A DNA stretch of 64,000 bases. It comes from JBGSPQ01 sp041738505 (lineage in GTDB: Bacteria; Patescibacteriota; Gracilibacteria; UBA1369). The position numbers were made by a program, and so were the translations under genes. The DNA lies in contig JBGSPQ010000005.1 in NCBI GenBank assembly GCA_041738505.1, positions 1-64,000 of the forward strand, written 5' to 3'. Shown here piece after piece: positions 6,117-14,055 of the stretch. Under the pieces are notes generated by a model. The model was not told the DNA's origin, did not search any database, and saw only the letters and a list, made by a program, of their open reading frames with translations. How positions within the stretch are numbered: the stretch's first letter is position 1; the number at the start of each line of letters is the position of its first letter.

Positions 6117-6650
6117 ATGCATCAATATATTAAAATTGCTTTAAAAACTGCAACTGTATTCGGAATATTCGCTATCATCCTTTTTGGCAACACCTTATTA
6201 CAAGCACACGATATTCAAGTAGCCAGTAATGCCAGCCCGTGCCACGATATCGGGAAATACAATATAGCTTGCTTCGGTGTAAACCCAAAGGGCGTGGAGT
6301 TAGAGTATCGTCCACGAGTTGGGGCGTTTTACATGTATATTTCATCAGGCATTTTCGTTTTCCTTTCATTACTCTTATTCAAGCCAAAACAATTCATTTA
6401 TATCGCCCCCATATTGACTATTTCATGGATAGAATTAAATGAAGTTATTATCAGGTTATTAAACATTGAAGTCATTCACCGTACTCTATTTCTGGGTAAG
6501 ATAGATACTACTTATGGATTATATTTCCAAACATGGCATGGCATTGATATAGTCATAACCTTAATTATCGTAGTCATTGCAGCAGTGATTGCATATCCAT
6601 TTTGCAAAAATCTTAGAAAAAGTTTTTTAAAACCACACAACAACGCCTAA
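6117..6650 (+). CDS. Integral membrane protein, 177 residues
   Basis: Not recognised. Three or four hydrophobic segments are visible: residues about 10-30, 70-86, 92-112 and 140-160. Between the first two is an extracytoplasmic loop with two Cys residues (SPCHD and IACFG) that could form a disulfide, and a polar PRVGAFYMYISSG entry to the second helix. It occupies the cassette after attC8 and is followed by a cut attC remnant. Confidence 0.6.
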   Translation: MHQYIKIALKTATVFGIFAIILFGNTLLQAHDIQVASNASPCHDIGKYNIACFGVNPKGVELEYRPRVGAFYMYISSGIFVFLSLLLFKPKQFIYIAPILTISWIELNEVIIRLLNIEVIHRTLFLGKIDTTYGLYFQTWHGIDIVITLIIVVIAAVIAYPFCKNLRKSFLKPHNNA

Positions 6651-6690
6651 CCGGTTCGCGTCTCACCTTCTCTGCCCCCATATTGTTGCT
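6634..6690 (+). repeat. attC remnant (left half)
   Basis: CACACAACAACGCCTAACCGGTTCGCG followed by a CCCCCATATTGTTGC stretch similar to attC9 and attC10. No right arm or GTTRRRY box follows before the next gene, so this is half a site. Confidence 0.5.
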
Positions 6691-6702
6691 TAGAATAAAT
6701 CT

Positions 6703-7266
6703 ATGACACGAAATAAAATTTTCATTGTTCGTCACGGAGAATCTGAAAACAATCTGCTGGAAATCGATTGTTCAAAGCCGGAAAACAAAGATATGTTTGG
6801 TTTAACCGAGGCGGGTCGAAAACAAACAGAGAAAGAAGCAAAAAAGATCGATGATTTCGACCTCATCATCACTTCACCATTTAGACGCGCTGTTGAAACA
6901 GCGAATATTTTTGCAAGTTATTCACATTGTGAAATTATTGAGAATGAACTCCTTAGTGAAGTAAATTATGGAGACTTAGACCTCTGCTCATATAAAAAAT
7001 CCGCTGCATGGCACGAAGAAAATGGTAGTGATAATTCGGTTCCATTTCCCAATGGTGAAAGCCTATTAGATGTCAAGCAAAGGGCTATCGATTTTTTGCA
7101 ATGGTTAAACCAATCATACTCGGAAAAGAAGATTCTCATTGTGACACATGGTCATGTTGTACTCTTTTTACAAGAAATCCTCGATGAAAACTTTGACATG
7201 CAACATGCACTTGATAACTATAGTGATGATGAATCCCGAAAGGTTATTGAAGTAAACCTCCCCTAA
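6703..7266 (+). CDS. Histidine phosphatase family protein
   Basis: A 187-residue member of the phosphoglycerate mutase-like histidine phosphatase superfamily. The phosphate-binding RHGES motif is at residues 10-14 with the nucleophile His11. ITSPFRRAVETANIF around residue 57 gives the second conserved Arg, and THGHVVLF near the C-terminus supplies the second catalytic His. The substrate may be a phosphosugar or nucleotide; the subfamily cannot be told. It lies between two truncated attC sites. Confidence 0.88.
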   Translation: MTRNKIFIVRHGESENNLLEIDCSKPENKDMFGLTEAGRKQTEKEAKKIDDFDLIITSPFRRAVETANIFASYSHCEIIENELLSEVNYGDLDLCSYKKSAAWHEENGSDNSVPFPNGESLLDVKQRAIDFLQWLNQSYSEKKILIVTHGHVVLFLQEILDENFDMQHALDNYSDDESRKVIEVNLP

Positions 7267-7275
7267 AAATACATC

Positions 7276-7288
7276 CGACAACAGCGCC
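7276..7288 (+). repeat. attC remnant (left box only)
   Basis: CGACAAC (7276-7282) followed by AGCGCC, identical to the beginning of attC4, then directly the ATG of the next gene. Everything right of the first arm has been lost, fusing two cassettes. Confidence 0.5.
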
Positions 7289-7870
7289 ATGAAGAAAATA
7301 AAAAAGTTCATTAAATATCTATCACTATTTTTTGCTGTTTGGATCATAATCCATATAGTGGTTTTACTTACAGTTGGATTAAACAATAATATCCAAGAAG
7401 CTGACGCCATTTTGATCTTCGGGAACACAGTGGAAACAAACGGAGAACCATCTGAAAGACTTAAAAGTAGACTGGATGAAGGTATAGAATTATTCAAAAG
7501 CAATATGGCACCTCTCGTAATTGTAAGCGGTGGTTTCGGGAAAGAAGGTTTTGATGAAGCTTTGATTATGAAAGAGTATTTGATAGAAAATGATATTCCG
7601 GAAAGCGCAATAATAACAGACCAAGATGGTATCAATACCTACCAAACAGCAAAAAATGTCGCGGAAATCAGAAAAGATAAAAATATAAAAAGCATAATTA
7701 TTGTTTCTCAGTATTATCACCTTCTTAGGGCAAAACTAGCCATTCAACAATTCGGTTTTGACACTGTATACCTGTCTTATGCCAAAATGCCACCTGAATT
7801 AAGAGATTTCTACTCTATTCCAAGAGAGATAGTGGCTTTCTATATTTATCTTTTTAAGAATTATAAATAA
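7289..7870 (+). CDS. DUF218 / YdcF-SanA-like envelope protein
   Basis: A 193-residue protein with one N-terminal membrane helix (about residues 8-30) and a DUF218 domain facing outward. Domain hallmarks are ADAILIFGNTVETNGEPSER, APLVIVSGGFGKEG, INTYQTAKNVAEI and IIIVSQYYHLLRAKLA. DUF218 proteins such as SanA and ElyC act in envelope integrity or polyisoprenoid metabolism, but the reaction is poorly known. The start codon abuts an attC remnant; the next gene follows after 21 bp in what may be a short operon. Confidence 0.85.
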   Translation: MKKIKKFIKYLSLFFAVWIIIHIVVLLTVGLNNNIQEADAILIFGNTVETNGEPSERLKSRLDEGIELFKSNMAPLVIVSGGFGKEGFDEALIMKEYLIENDIPESAIITDQDGINTYQTAKNVAEIRKDKNIKSIIIVSQYYHLLRAKLAIQQFGFDTVYLSYAKMPPELRDFYSIPREIVAFYIYLFKNYK

Positions 7871-7891
7871 ATATTTTTAAGCAATATCATC

Positions 7892-8329
7892 ATGAAAAAA
7901 CTCGACACCTCAAAACTCATTTTAATTACAGCCGGGGGCTTAATACTCCAAATTTTGCTCGCAATTTATTTGGTTGAGGAGTGGGTATTCGGTGATTCTT
8001 CCGCAACAACATTTGAACAAATAATGTACCACCTGGCAGTAATTCCCCCATTCATAATCGCTGTTCTTTTCTATAAAGAAACCCAAAAGTTATCAAAATC
8101 ACTGGGATATGCAGGGCTTTTTTACTTAATAAGCATAGCCTTAGTAATTTTTTATCATTTAGTTCCAACTAGAACTGACTATCCTGGCTATGAAATTTAT
8201 GAACAAACCACTTTAGGCAGTTATGGTTTTTACGTTACCGGAGGTGGATTTGGACCATTAGCTATAATTCCCAATATTCTACTAACAATGATAATAATTT
8301 TTGCTATCCACAAGTATTATAAAAAATAA
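7892..8329 (+). CDS. Four-helix membrane protein, 145 residues
   Basis: Not recognised. Hydrophobic segments at about residues 8-28, 45-62, 70-90 and 120-140. An aromatic and glycine-rich external loop TTLGSYGFYVTGGGFGPLA lies between the last two. It sits between the DUF218 gene and the LysE-type exporter with a four-base gap to the latter, suggesting co-transcription. Confidence 0.6.
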   Translation: MKKLDTSKLILITAGGLILQILLAIYLVEEWVFGDSSATTFEQIMYHLAVIPPFIIAVLFYKETQKLSKSLGYAGLFYLISIALVIFYHLVPTRTDYPGYEIYEQTTLGSYGFYVTGGGFGPLAIIPNILLTMIIIFAIHKYYKK

Positions 8330-8333
8330 AAGC

Positions 8334-8957
8334 ATGAGAGTGTTCGCAAACGGATTATTGACTGGATTGATACTTCAAACGGCAATCGGTCCGGTTTTCT
8401 TTTTCATCATAAACCTTGCACTAAAAAGGTCGCTTTATGATGGACTCATTGCCGTATTAGCAGTTACACTCGTAGACTATTTTTACATATCACTCGCAAT
8501 TCTCGGCATCGGGAAATTGCTGGAAAAAAAGAAAATCAAAAAAGCGTTCGGGATTATAAGTTCGGTTGTTTTAGTTATTTTCGGGTTAGTCATCATCAAG
8601 GGCGTATTGGGCGAAAATGTTTCAACAACTTCAACTATTCAATCTGAAACTCTGTTAGCAAGTTTCTCTGCAACTTTTTTCCTCACAATTTCCAATCCAA
8701 TGACTATTGTTTGGTACACAGGGTTATTCACGGCAAAAGCGGTTGAATATAATTACACAAAGCAAGAATTGCTCGTTTTCGGTTTGTCGGTAGGACTCGC
8801 GACGTTATTATTCATGGGAACATCCGTAATTATGTTTTCACTGGCAAAGAAAACCGTGCCAATATCCTTAATGCAAACACTGAACATAATAGTAGGGTGT
8901 TTGCTGATACTCTATGGAGCATTTAGATTTACAAAGGTTTTTAAGAACAGCGCCTAA
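8334..8957 (+). CDS. LysE-type amino acid exporter
   Basis: A 207-residue transporter of the LysE/RhtB superfamily, which exports amino acids or related small molecules. It begins MRVFANGLLTGLILQTAIGP, the family's N-terminal helix with the conserved GP, followed by LALKRSLYDG and TLVDYFYI. A second conserved stretch TFFLTISNPMTIVWY opens the C-terminal half. Six membrane helices are expected. The start at 8334 avoids an 11-residue extension overlapping the preceding gene. Its stop codon lies within attC9's left box region. Confidence 0.85.
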   Translation: MRVFANGLLTGLILQTAIGPVFFFIINLALKRSLYDGLIAVLAVTLVDYFYISLAILGIGKLLEKKKIKKAFGIISSVVLVIFGLVIIKGVLGENVSTTSTIQSETLLASFSATFFLTISNPMTIVWYTGLFTAKAVEYNYTKQELLVFGLSVGLATLLFMGTSVIMFSLAKKTVPISLMQTLNIIVGCLLILYGAFRFTKVFKNSA

Positions 8958-9070
8958 CACAGGATATGCGGTTTCGCTCCCATTGGTCACTCCACCCATA
9001 TTTGCCATCGGTCGCCCTTTGGGCATAATATACCAATGCAAATAACTTCGTTTACACAAGGACATTAGTC
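8952..9070 (+). repeat. attC site 9, chimeric
   Basis: Left box GCCTAAC (8952-8958) and right box ATTAGTC (9064-9070). The left half resembles attC10 (CCTAAC.CAG.ATATGCGGTTT), while the right half (CCAATGCAAA.AACTTCGTTTACAC) matches attC1. The outer arms therefore no longer pair well. The inner hairpin TTTGCCATcGGT / ACCAATGCAAA survives. Confidence 0.7.
9002..9031 (+). promoter_or_regulatory. Sigma70-like promoter inside attC9
   Basis: TTGCCA (9002-9007), 18 bp, TAATAT (9026-9031). The surrounding sequence CGCCCTTTGGGCATAATATACC is clearly homologous to the attC1 element CCCTACGGGCATATTATACC. Confidence 0.4.
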
Positions 9071-9097
9071 GCAATATCAAATTAATCAATTTTCTTA

Positions 9098-9694
9098 ATG
9101 GTAGAAACAATTCTACTAAACAACGAAGATTATCACATTAACGAGAACGACCTTCCTTGCCTTATTCACTATGCACCGAAAGCTGGCGGCTCTCATTTCT
9201 CGGTCACAATGGTCGCTGATTTGTTTTTGCGAGGATCAAAAATTTTGTTTCTCACCGCCTACCCAATGGCCAAGGATAATTTTTTGCAACAGATTAAAGG
9301 AAAGGAATTAAAAACTGCTTTTATCACTGACGAGAATCAACTCAATACCGACGCGCAAGCAATTATTCTGGAAAGTGGCAATGAAGAACTGTTTTTGAAA
9401 GCCATTGAAAAACTAGACGATCTTAACGAGCGCGTCGTGCTTATAAAAAATTTGGAAGTATTCAGCGACGCAGTTTTTGATTCATGTTTGAAATTGCAAA
9501 AAATTATCCTTTCAGGAGACATAGACAAATGTTCCGCTAAAAAACAAATCAGCAAAAAGCAATACAAAACGACTGTTCTTTTCAGTAAACCTGAAACTCC
9601 GCTGAAAGTCGAACCGCCAGAACTCGAAAAGTACAAGGGCTATCTATGGAGCGACGACAAGGAAGGCCTTGTAAGTGTACGAATGAAAAATTGA
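9098..9694 (+). CDS. Possible degenerate RecA/P-loop-like protein, 198 residues
   Basis: Family not recognised. The order is a strand entering PKAGGSHFSVTMVADLFL, where a P-loop would sit but with Ser-His in place of GKT/S, then a helix and RGSKILFLTAYP, which is how RecA-fold ATPases begin. A later strand RVVLIKNLEVF could be the Walker B position without its acidic residue. If the fold is right, this would be an inactive ATPase. It fills the cassette between attC9 and the damaged attC10. Confidence 0.5.
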   Translation: MVETILLNNEDYHINENDLPCLIHYAPKAGGSHFSVTMVADLFLRGSKILFLTAYPMAKDNFLQQIKGKELKTAFITDENQLNTDAQAIILESGNEELFLKAIEKLDDLNERVVLIKNLEVFSDAVFDSCLKLQKIILSGDIDKCSAKKQISKKQYKTTVLFSKPETPLKVEPPELEKYKGYLWSDDKEGLVSVRMKN

Positions 9695-9755
9695 TTAAAA
9701 TGATACTCTTCGCCCGTCCTGCGGGACGTTGCACTCTGGGCTCGGCCTGTGGCGC

Positions 9756-9836
9756 GCCTAACGCAGAATATGCGGTTTGTTCACTTGCAGTGCACTCACC
9801 CATATTGCTATCGCAAACATCGCATAGCCAGAAACG
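9756..9836 (+). repeat. attC site 10, incomplete
   Basis: Left box GCCTAAC (9756-9762) followed by GCAGAATATGCGGTTT, then CACCCATATTGC as in attC9. No GTTRRRY right box can be found before the next frame, so the site looks inactive. Confidence 0.5.
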
Positions 9837-9852
9837 TTTTGTAAAAAAATTT

Positions 9853-9993
9853 ATGCACTCCAAACGAAAATTCAATTTAGAATTATTTTATCAGCGAAGC
9901 AATGTAGTTTTATTAATACTTATACTACTCATGCTATTAATTTTTATGTTCTTCACGTTTAATTGCCAAATAGTTCCAGATGGAAAAGGATAA
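9853..9993 (+). CDS. Single-pass membrane microprotein, 46 residues
   Basis: The frame encodes a basic start MHSKRKFNLELFYQRSN, a strongly hydrophobic helix of about 20 residues rich in Leu and Ile, and a short outer tail with one Cys. It lies in the cassette between attC10 and attC11. The long upstream extension open in the same frame is attC10 sequence and was not used. Function unknown. Confidence 0.45.
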   Translation: MHSKRKFNLELFYQRSNVVLLILILLMLLIFMFFTFNCQIVPDGKG

Positions 9994-10005
9994 ATTTTAT
10001 TCTAC

Positions 10006-10080
10006 ACCCAACAGCGCGTAAACGGTTCGCTTCGCTCCCCCAAATTTTCTTTCCAATTCGTTGACATACAGGCGTTAGGC
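10006..10080 (+). repeat. attC site 11, last of the array
   Basis: ACCCAAC (10006-10012) and the canonical GTTAGGC (10074-10080). The left arm AGCGCGTAAACGG is the common one; the right arm CGTTGACATACAGGC has diverged, so this is another mixed site. No further attC follows immediately. Confidence 0.75.
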
Positions 10081-10211
10081 AAAATAAAAATTCCAAACCA
10101 TGGCTTTTTCACCAATACGTAAAGAAGCGGCCCGGATTTTTCGGGAATACTGGAATTAATAAGCACTTCACGGTATCATCGTCGGGACAAAACCAAATAA
10201 TTACACCCACC
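10081..10211 (+). other. Junction between array and chromosome
   Basis: Holds only a 19-codon frame at 10100-10159, within which GGCCCGGATTTTTCGGG could form a small hairpin. No clear promoter for the large gene that follows is visible. The region marks the right boundary of the cassette array. Confidence 0.4.
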
Positions 10212-11816
10212 ATGAAAAAAACGATCATTATCCCGCTAATGGCAGTACTTATTATATCGGCCGGAGCTTATTATTTTTTTACCCAGACCTCACCCGATCA
10301 GATACCGGACAATGAGATACAAGAAGAACTGATACAGGAAGATCTTGTATTGGAACAGACAATGGAAATTTCAAAAGAGTATCTTGCCCTTCGTCTCCGA
10401 ACCGATGATGTTTTGGTGAACGCCGAAAATTATCCCGATTACGAATCGTGGAACACGGAAATGACCGCGATCATCGATGACTGGAACAGTCTGGCAAAAA
10501 AATCACAAGACCTGGAAAATTCCGCCCTTGAAACCGCAGGTTCGACGACAATCGGTTTTAATCTGATTCAAACAGCCAATGCTTACTCCGCCAAAGAGAT
10601 CTCAAATATTTATGATAAAGCCCCCAAGTTTAAAGGTATCGCCACCTTGGCCAAACATTTGGGCGTGGATGCCAAACGGGCCCAGGTTATTTTGGATCAG
10701 GCTCAAGCGGAAATAACCTCCGGCGTGTTTACAGAAGAAGGAGACGCCTTTGAGACATTGGAAAATACGGCTACAGTGGTTAAGGATGGTTGTAAAGTTG
10801 TTGGTTTTGTCGGCGGAGTTGTTGTAACCGGGGGTGGAATTGCCGGGCTGGCCGCCGCCGGAACGGTGGCTCAAGCAGGTGTAATTGTGGTCGGTGTTGA
10901 CCTGGCGCTTGAAGTTACTGAAGATGGAGCTCAAATCGCTTTTGGGGACAGAAACAAAGTATCATCTTTTGTGAAAGGTGTACGAACTGTTACCGAACCT
11001 ATTGCAACCATTGTGACTATCACTAACATTCCCGGCAATCTTGGAAGTGCATATGGAAAATTTGATAGTGTAATGGTTGGACTGGAGCAATTTAGAGAAT
11101 CAGCCCAAGAAGGAAAAGTGATCGGAGTTGATCTCAAAAATTTTGAATATCAGAAACCCTTTCAACGCATACGCCAAGCCAAATACCCGGGAACGGTAAC
11201 CGTCGCGGAAATGGAAATGGCCGAAGTTGAAGAATGGTTGCAAAGCCTTAATAATAAGCAAGAACCAATGACTCCCGCGGAAATAAAAGAATTTTTATCA
11301 GTTTCAACTGTAAACACCGAACAAAAAGAGAATATTGTTGAAGAAATGGAAGTTGTTGAAGAAGAAGAGGAAGCTCCGGTTGCGGAGGTTGCAGTTGAAG
11401 AAGAAAATGATTCCGGTGACGCTGATGAAGAAACAAAATCCCCGGAAGCCGACCAGCCACAGGAAGCCGCCACAGGTCCGATTACGACACAGACAATGGC
11501 CGGTACTTATAGCGGAAGCGCGACCCTACAGCATGTCGAAGAGGACGTGGAGTCTCCCGATAGTCTGCCGGTGACACTGACACTCAACGACGGTGGTACG
11601 GGCACGGTAAATGTAAACGGCTTCAGTGGTGATGCGAGTTACGCCGGCAGCAATGTCAGCTTTTCCGTAGCCATGAAAGAGGATGGAGCGGTGGTTAACT
11701 GCTCTTTTGATGGGAAAGCCACCAAAAACGGCAGCCAGACAGCAATCAGCGGAACCATGCACTTTTCCATGATGGGAATGACATTTGCCTCCTATGGCTG
11801 GAGTGCTCAAAAGTAA
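10212..11816 (+). CDS. Large membrane-anchored acidic surface protein
   Basis: A 534-residue protein with an N-terminal basic start and hydrophobic helix (residues 4-24), so exported or anchored. Four parts are visible: a helical acidic segment to about 190; a glycine-rich hydrophobic stretch near 195-245 (GFVGGVVVTGGGIAGLAAAG), possibly a second membrane segment; a Glu/Ala-rich disordered linker near 380-420; and a C-terminal domain of about 95 residues starting MAGTYSGSATLQ that reads as a small beta-barrel. No family recognised. It is the first chromosomal gene next to the cassette array. Confidence 0.7.
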   Translation: MKKTIIIPLMAVLIISAGAYYFFTQTSPDQIPDNEIQEELIQEDLVLEQTMEISKEYLALRLRTDDVLVNAENYPDYESWNTEMTAIIDDWNSLAKKSQDLENSALETAGSTTIGFNLIQTANAYSAKEISNIYDKAPKFKGIATLAKHLGVDAKRAQVILDQAQAEITSGVFTEEGDAFETLENTATVVKDGCKVVGFVGGVVVTGGGIAGLAAAGTVAQAGVIVVGVDLALEVTEDGAQIAFGDRNKVSSFVKGVRTVTEPIATIVTITNIPGNLGSAYGKFDSVMVGLEQFRESAQEGKVIGVDLKNFEYQKPFQRIRQAKYPGTVTVAEMEMAEVEEWLQSLNNKQEPMTPAEIKEFLSVSTVNTEQKENIVEEMEVVEEEEEAPVAEVAVEEENDSGDADEETKSPEADQPQEAATGPITTQTMAGTYSGSATLQHVEEDVESPDSLPVTLTLNDGGTGTVNVNGFSGDASYAGSNVSFSVAMKEDGAVVNCSFDGKATKNGSQTAISGTMHFSMMGMTFASYGWSAQK

Positions 11817-11900
11817 GTGGCAACGCTACTGCGCCTAAAAGATAGAATTGCCCAAATTATGAAAGAAATCGGCGCAAGTGATATTGAAATTGCAGAATAG
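11817..11900 (+). pseudogene. Possible C-terminal gene fragment
   Basis: A 27-codon frame beginning with GTG directly after the previous stop encodes LRLKDRIAQIMKEIGASDIE. It looks like the helical tail of a lost protein. No ribosome binding site apart from overlap with the previous gene. Confidence 0.25.
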
Positions 11901-11916
11901 GAATTAATAATGCTGG

Positions 11917-11934
11917 TGATAGAATATTCTATCA
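11917..11934. terminator. 18-bp perfect palindrome
   Basis: TGATAGAATATTCTATCA is a perfect palindrome, extended imperfectly by GCTG and CAGC. No strong U-run follows, so it could be a weak terminator or a protein binding site. Confidence 0.35.
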
Positions 11935-12016
11935 GCCTAAACTCACAGCCCAAACTTAGCATTTGCACTATGGGCGGACCTAAAAGAAAATAAAAAATAA
12001 TCCCTACAATGAATCT

Positions 12017-12301
12017 ATGAAAGATTTACTTCTAAACGCTCTTACAATTGCCTATGGAGGAACTGGCATCGTGGCATTGGTTGGGTACTGGCCAACAATC
12101 AAGGATCTATATCATCACAAAAAGGCAAGTGCCAATACATCTTCATACATACTTTGGACTACTACAGGTGGCATTACCTTTCTTTATGCCATGTTCATAC
12201 TCCCGGACCTACTCTTGCGCATTATTACCGGCATCAATTTTGTAGCAACTTCAACTGTACTTATCTTGAGTATAACATTAAGCAGAAGCCAAAAACGATG
12301 A
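12017..12301 (+). CDS. SemiSWEET / PQ-loop-like membrane protein
   Basis: A 94-residue protein with three hydrophobic segments (about 8-26, 42-60 and 68-88), the size and topology of bacterial SemiSWEETs, which dimerise to move sugars. The first helix leads into GYWPTIKDLYHHKKASANTS, matching the family pattern of a proline and a polar turn before the second helix. The exact sugar and even transport activity cannot be inferred. A separate monocistronic unit with 79 bp to the next gene. Confidence 0.65.
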   Translation: MKDLLLNALTIAYGGTGIVALVGYWPTIKDLYHHKKASANTSSYILWTTTGGITFLYAMFILPDLLLRIITGINFVATSTVLILSITLSRSQKR

Positions 12302-12380
12302 TTTTTAAATTTCACTGACAGCCCATAAGACGTATAATCCCCATATTATAAATACAAATTTCAAAGAATAATTAATACTT

Positions 12381-14039
12381 ATGAATATTACATTATTAGG
12401 AACATCATTTTTAGCCGGAGCACTTACTATTTTGGCACCATGTGTTTTACCTCTACTTCCCGTCATAATAGGAAGTACAGCCGGCTCAAAAAACCCATGG
12501 AAACCCTTCATAGTGACCACTTCACTTGCGCTGAGTATCGTTGTTTTCACCCTACTACTCAAAGCTACATCTTTACTTATAGACATACCTCAGTTTTTTT
12601 GGACGAGTATTTCGGGAGGAATAGTCCTTTTGTTTGGGCTATTCCTATTAATTCCCGACTTGTGGGAAAAAATTGCAATGAAATTAAATTTAGGCCAAAA
12701 ATCGCAAATCATACTATCAAAATCAGGAACAGGCGAATCAATTGGCAGTTCGATTTTGATAGGAGCCGCTTTAGGACCGGTTTTCTCCAGTTGTTCTCCT
12801 ACTTATTTCGTCATTTTAGCCACAGTATTGCCGGTTAATTTTACCGCCGGGCTGGTATATTTACTGGTTTACGCATTGGGTCTAATGATTACACTGGGAA
12901 CTATCGGATATTTTGGGCAAAAAATTATTATAAAATTAAAGTGGGCGGCAAATCCGGAAGGATGGTTTAAAAAAACCATGGGATTTCTACTTATCATTGT
13001 TGGATTAGCAGTAATAACAGGTTTTGAAAAAAAGATTGAATTAGCCATTTTGAATGCCGGATTTGGGGTTACCGAGATCGAAAAAAGTTTACTCAATGAC
13101 ATGGCAGAAAAGGAACAAACATATCAAAATATTGATACGGTAAATGGTGACTTACCAATATTATATGACGCCCCTGAACTGATAGGTCTCACAAATTGGA
13201 TTAACAGCAACCCAATTACATCCATGAATGAATTAAGGGGAAAGGTTGTTTTAGTGGATTTCTGGACTTATTCCTGCATTAATTGCATTCGTACACTCCC
13301 ATACTTACAAACATGGCATGAGCGTTATAATAATGAAGGACTTGTAATTTTGGGAATACACGCCCCGGAATTTCAATTCGAAAAAAAGATTGAAAATGTA
13401 CAAAAAGCCGTTCTTGAATTTGGACTTACCTATCCTGTAGTACAGGATAATGATTTTGAGCTATGGCGCGCATACAAAAATCAATATTGGCCGGCAAAAT
13501 ATCTGATAGATCAAAATGGAATCGTACGCTATACACATTTTGGGGAAGGAAAATATGATGAAACAGAAATGGCCATCGTGGAATTGTTAAACACTGTTCC
13601 GAAATCCGGAGAAATAACAGCGGAAACAGTCAACTATAGAGCGATAGGGACACCGGAAACCTATATTGGATCCGGTCGTCGTGCTAATTATATTGAATCG
13701 GAAAGTGAACTTAAATTAAATCAGTGGACACTAATCGGAGACTGGATAGATGAAGAAGAAAAATCTGTCAGTCAATCACCAAACGCTTCAATTAAAATGA
13801 GGTTCAGGGCTTCAAAAGCAAACCTTGTAATTGGAGGTTTTGGCCAAGCCGATGTATTCATTGATGGGAAGGCGGCAAGTGATGCAAACAGCGGTAAGGA
13901 CGTAATAAACGGCCGTATGACACTGGACGGAGAACGTCTTTATGAACTGACTGATTTTGGTGAAGAATATCGTGAACACGAAATAGAAATAGTATTTCTT
14001 CAACCGAACGTCTCCTTATTCGCATGGACTTTCGGTTAA
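12381..14039 (+). CDS. DipZ-type CcdA-thioredoxin fusion
   Basis: A 552-residue fusion. Residues 1-225 are a CcdA/DsbD-like membrane domain with six or more helices and the paired cysteine motifs LAPCVLPLLPV (residue 21) and FSSCSPTYF (residue 138), which pass electrons across the membrane. Residues 255-415 form an extracytoplasmic thioredoxin/AhpC-like domain with the redox pair Cys299-Ile-Asn-Cys302 in WTYSCINCIRTLP. A C-terminal beta domain of about 120 residues, found in DipZ proteins, completes the chain. The protein would deliver reducing power to external thiols. It may cooperate with the SOUL-MsrA protein at 19161, since periplasmic MsrA needs such a reductant. Confidence 0.92.
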   Translation: MNITLLGTSFLAGALTILAPCVLPLLPVIIGSTAGSKNPWKPFIVTTSLALSIVVFTLLLKATSLLIDIPQFFWTSISGGIVLLFGLFLLIPDLWEKIAMKLNLGQKSQIILSKSGTGESIGSSILIGAALGPVFSSCSPTYFVILATVLPVNFTAGLVYLLVYALGLMITLGTIGYFGQKIIIKLKWAANPEGWFKKTMGFLLIIVGLAVITGFEKKIELAILNAGFGVTEIEKSLLNDMAEKEQTYQNIDTVNGDLPILYDAPELIGLTNWINSNPITSMNELRGKVVLVDFWTYSCINCIRTLPYLQTWHERYNNEGLVILGIHAPEFQFEKKIENVQKAVLEFGLTYPVVQDNDFELWRAYKNQYWPAKYLIDQNGIVRYTHFGEGKYDETEMAIVELLNTVPKSGEITAETVNYRAIGTPETYIGSGRRANYIESESELKLNQWTLIGDWIDEEEKSVSQSPNASIKMRFRASKANLVIGGFGQADVFIDGKAASDANSGKDVINGRMTLDGERLYELTDFGEEYREHEIEIVFLQPNVSLFAWTFG

Positions 14040-14055
14040 ACGAAACAATCGCCGG

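Larger units (their letters stand above)
1..10080 (+). mobile_element. Integron-type gene cassette array (integrase not in window)
   Basis: About eleven attC-like sites and two short remnants separate short genes that nearly all read on the + strand. Each site has an outer RYYYAAC-like/GTTRRRY-like pair, complementary arms and an inner hairpin, which is the layout of integron attC sites. Cargo is mostly acetyltransferases, small enzymes, membrane proteins and orphan small proteins, as in sedentary chromosomal integrons. No tyrosine recombinase is visible. If one exists it should lie left of base 1; otherwise this is a cluster of attC sites lacking an integrase (CALIN). The array ends at a canonical GTTAGGC at 10074-10080. 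The region reads as more AT-rich than the core genes to the right. Confidence 0.85.

Noticed and set aside
35..10080. tRNA genes suggested by GGTTCGC-type strings
   Set aside because: These are the arms of attC sites; no cloverleaf or CCA-adjacent acceptor pairing is present.
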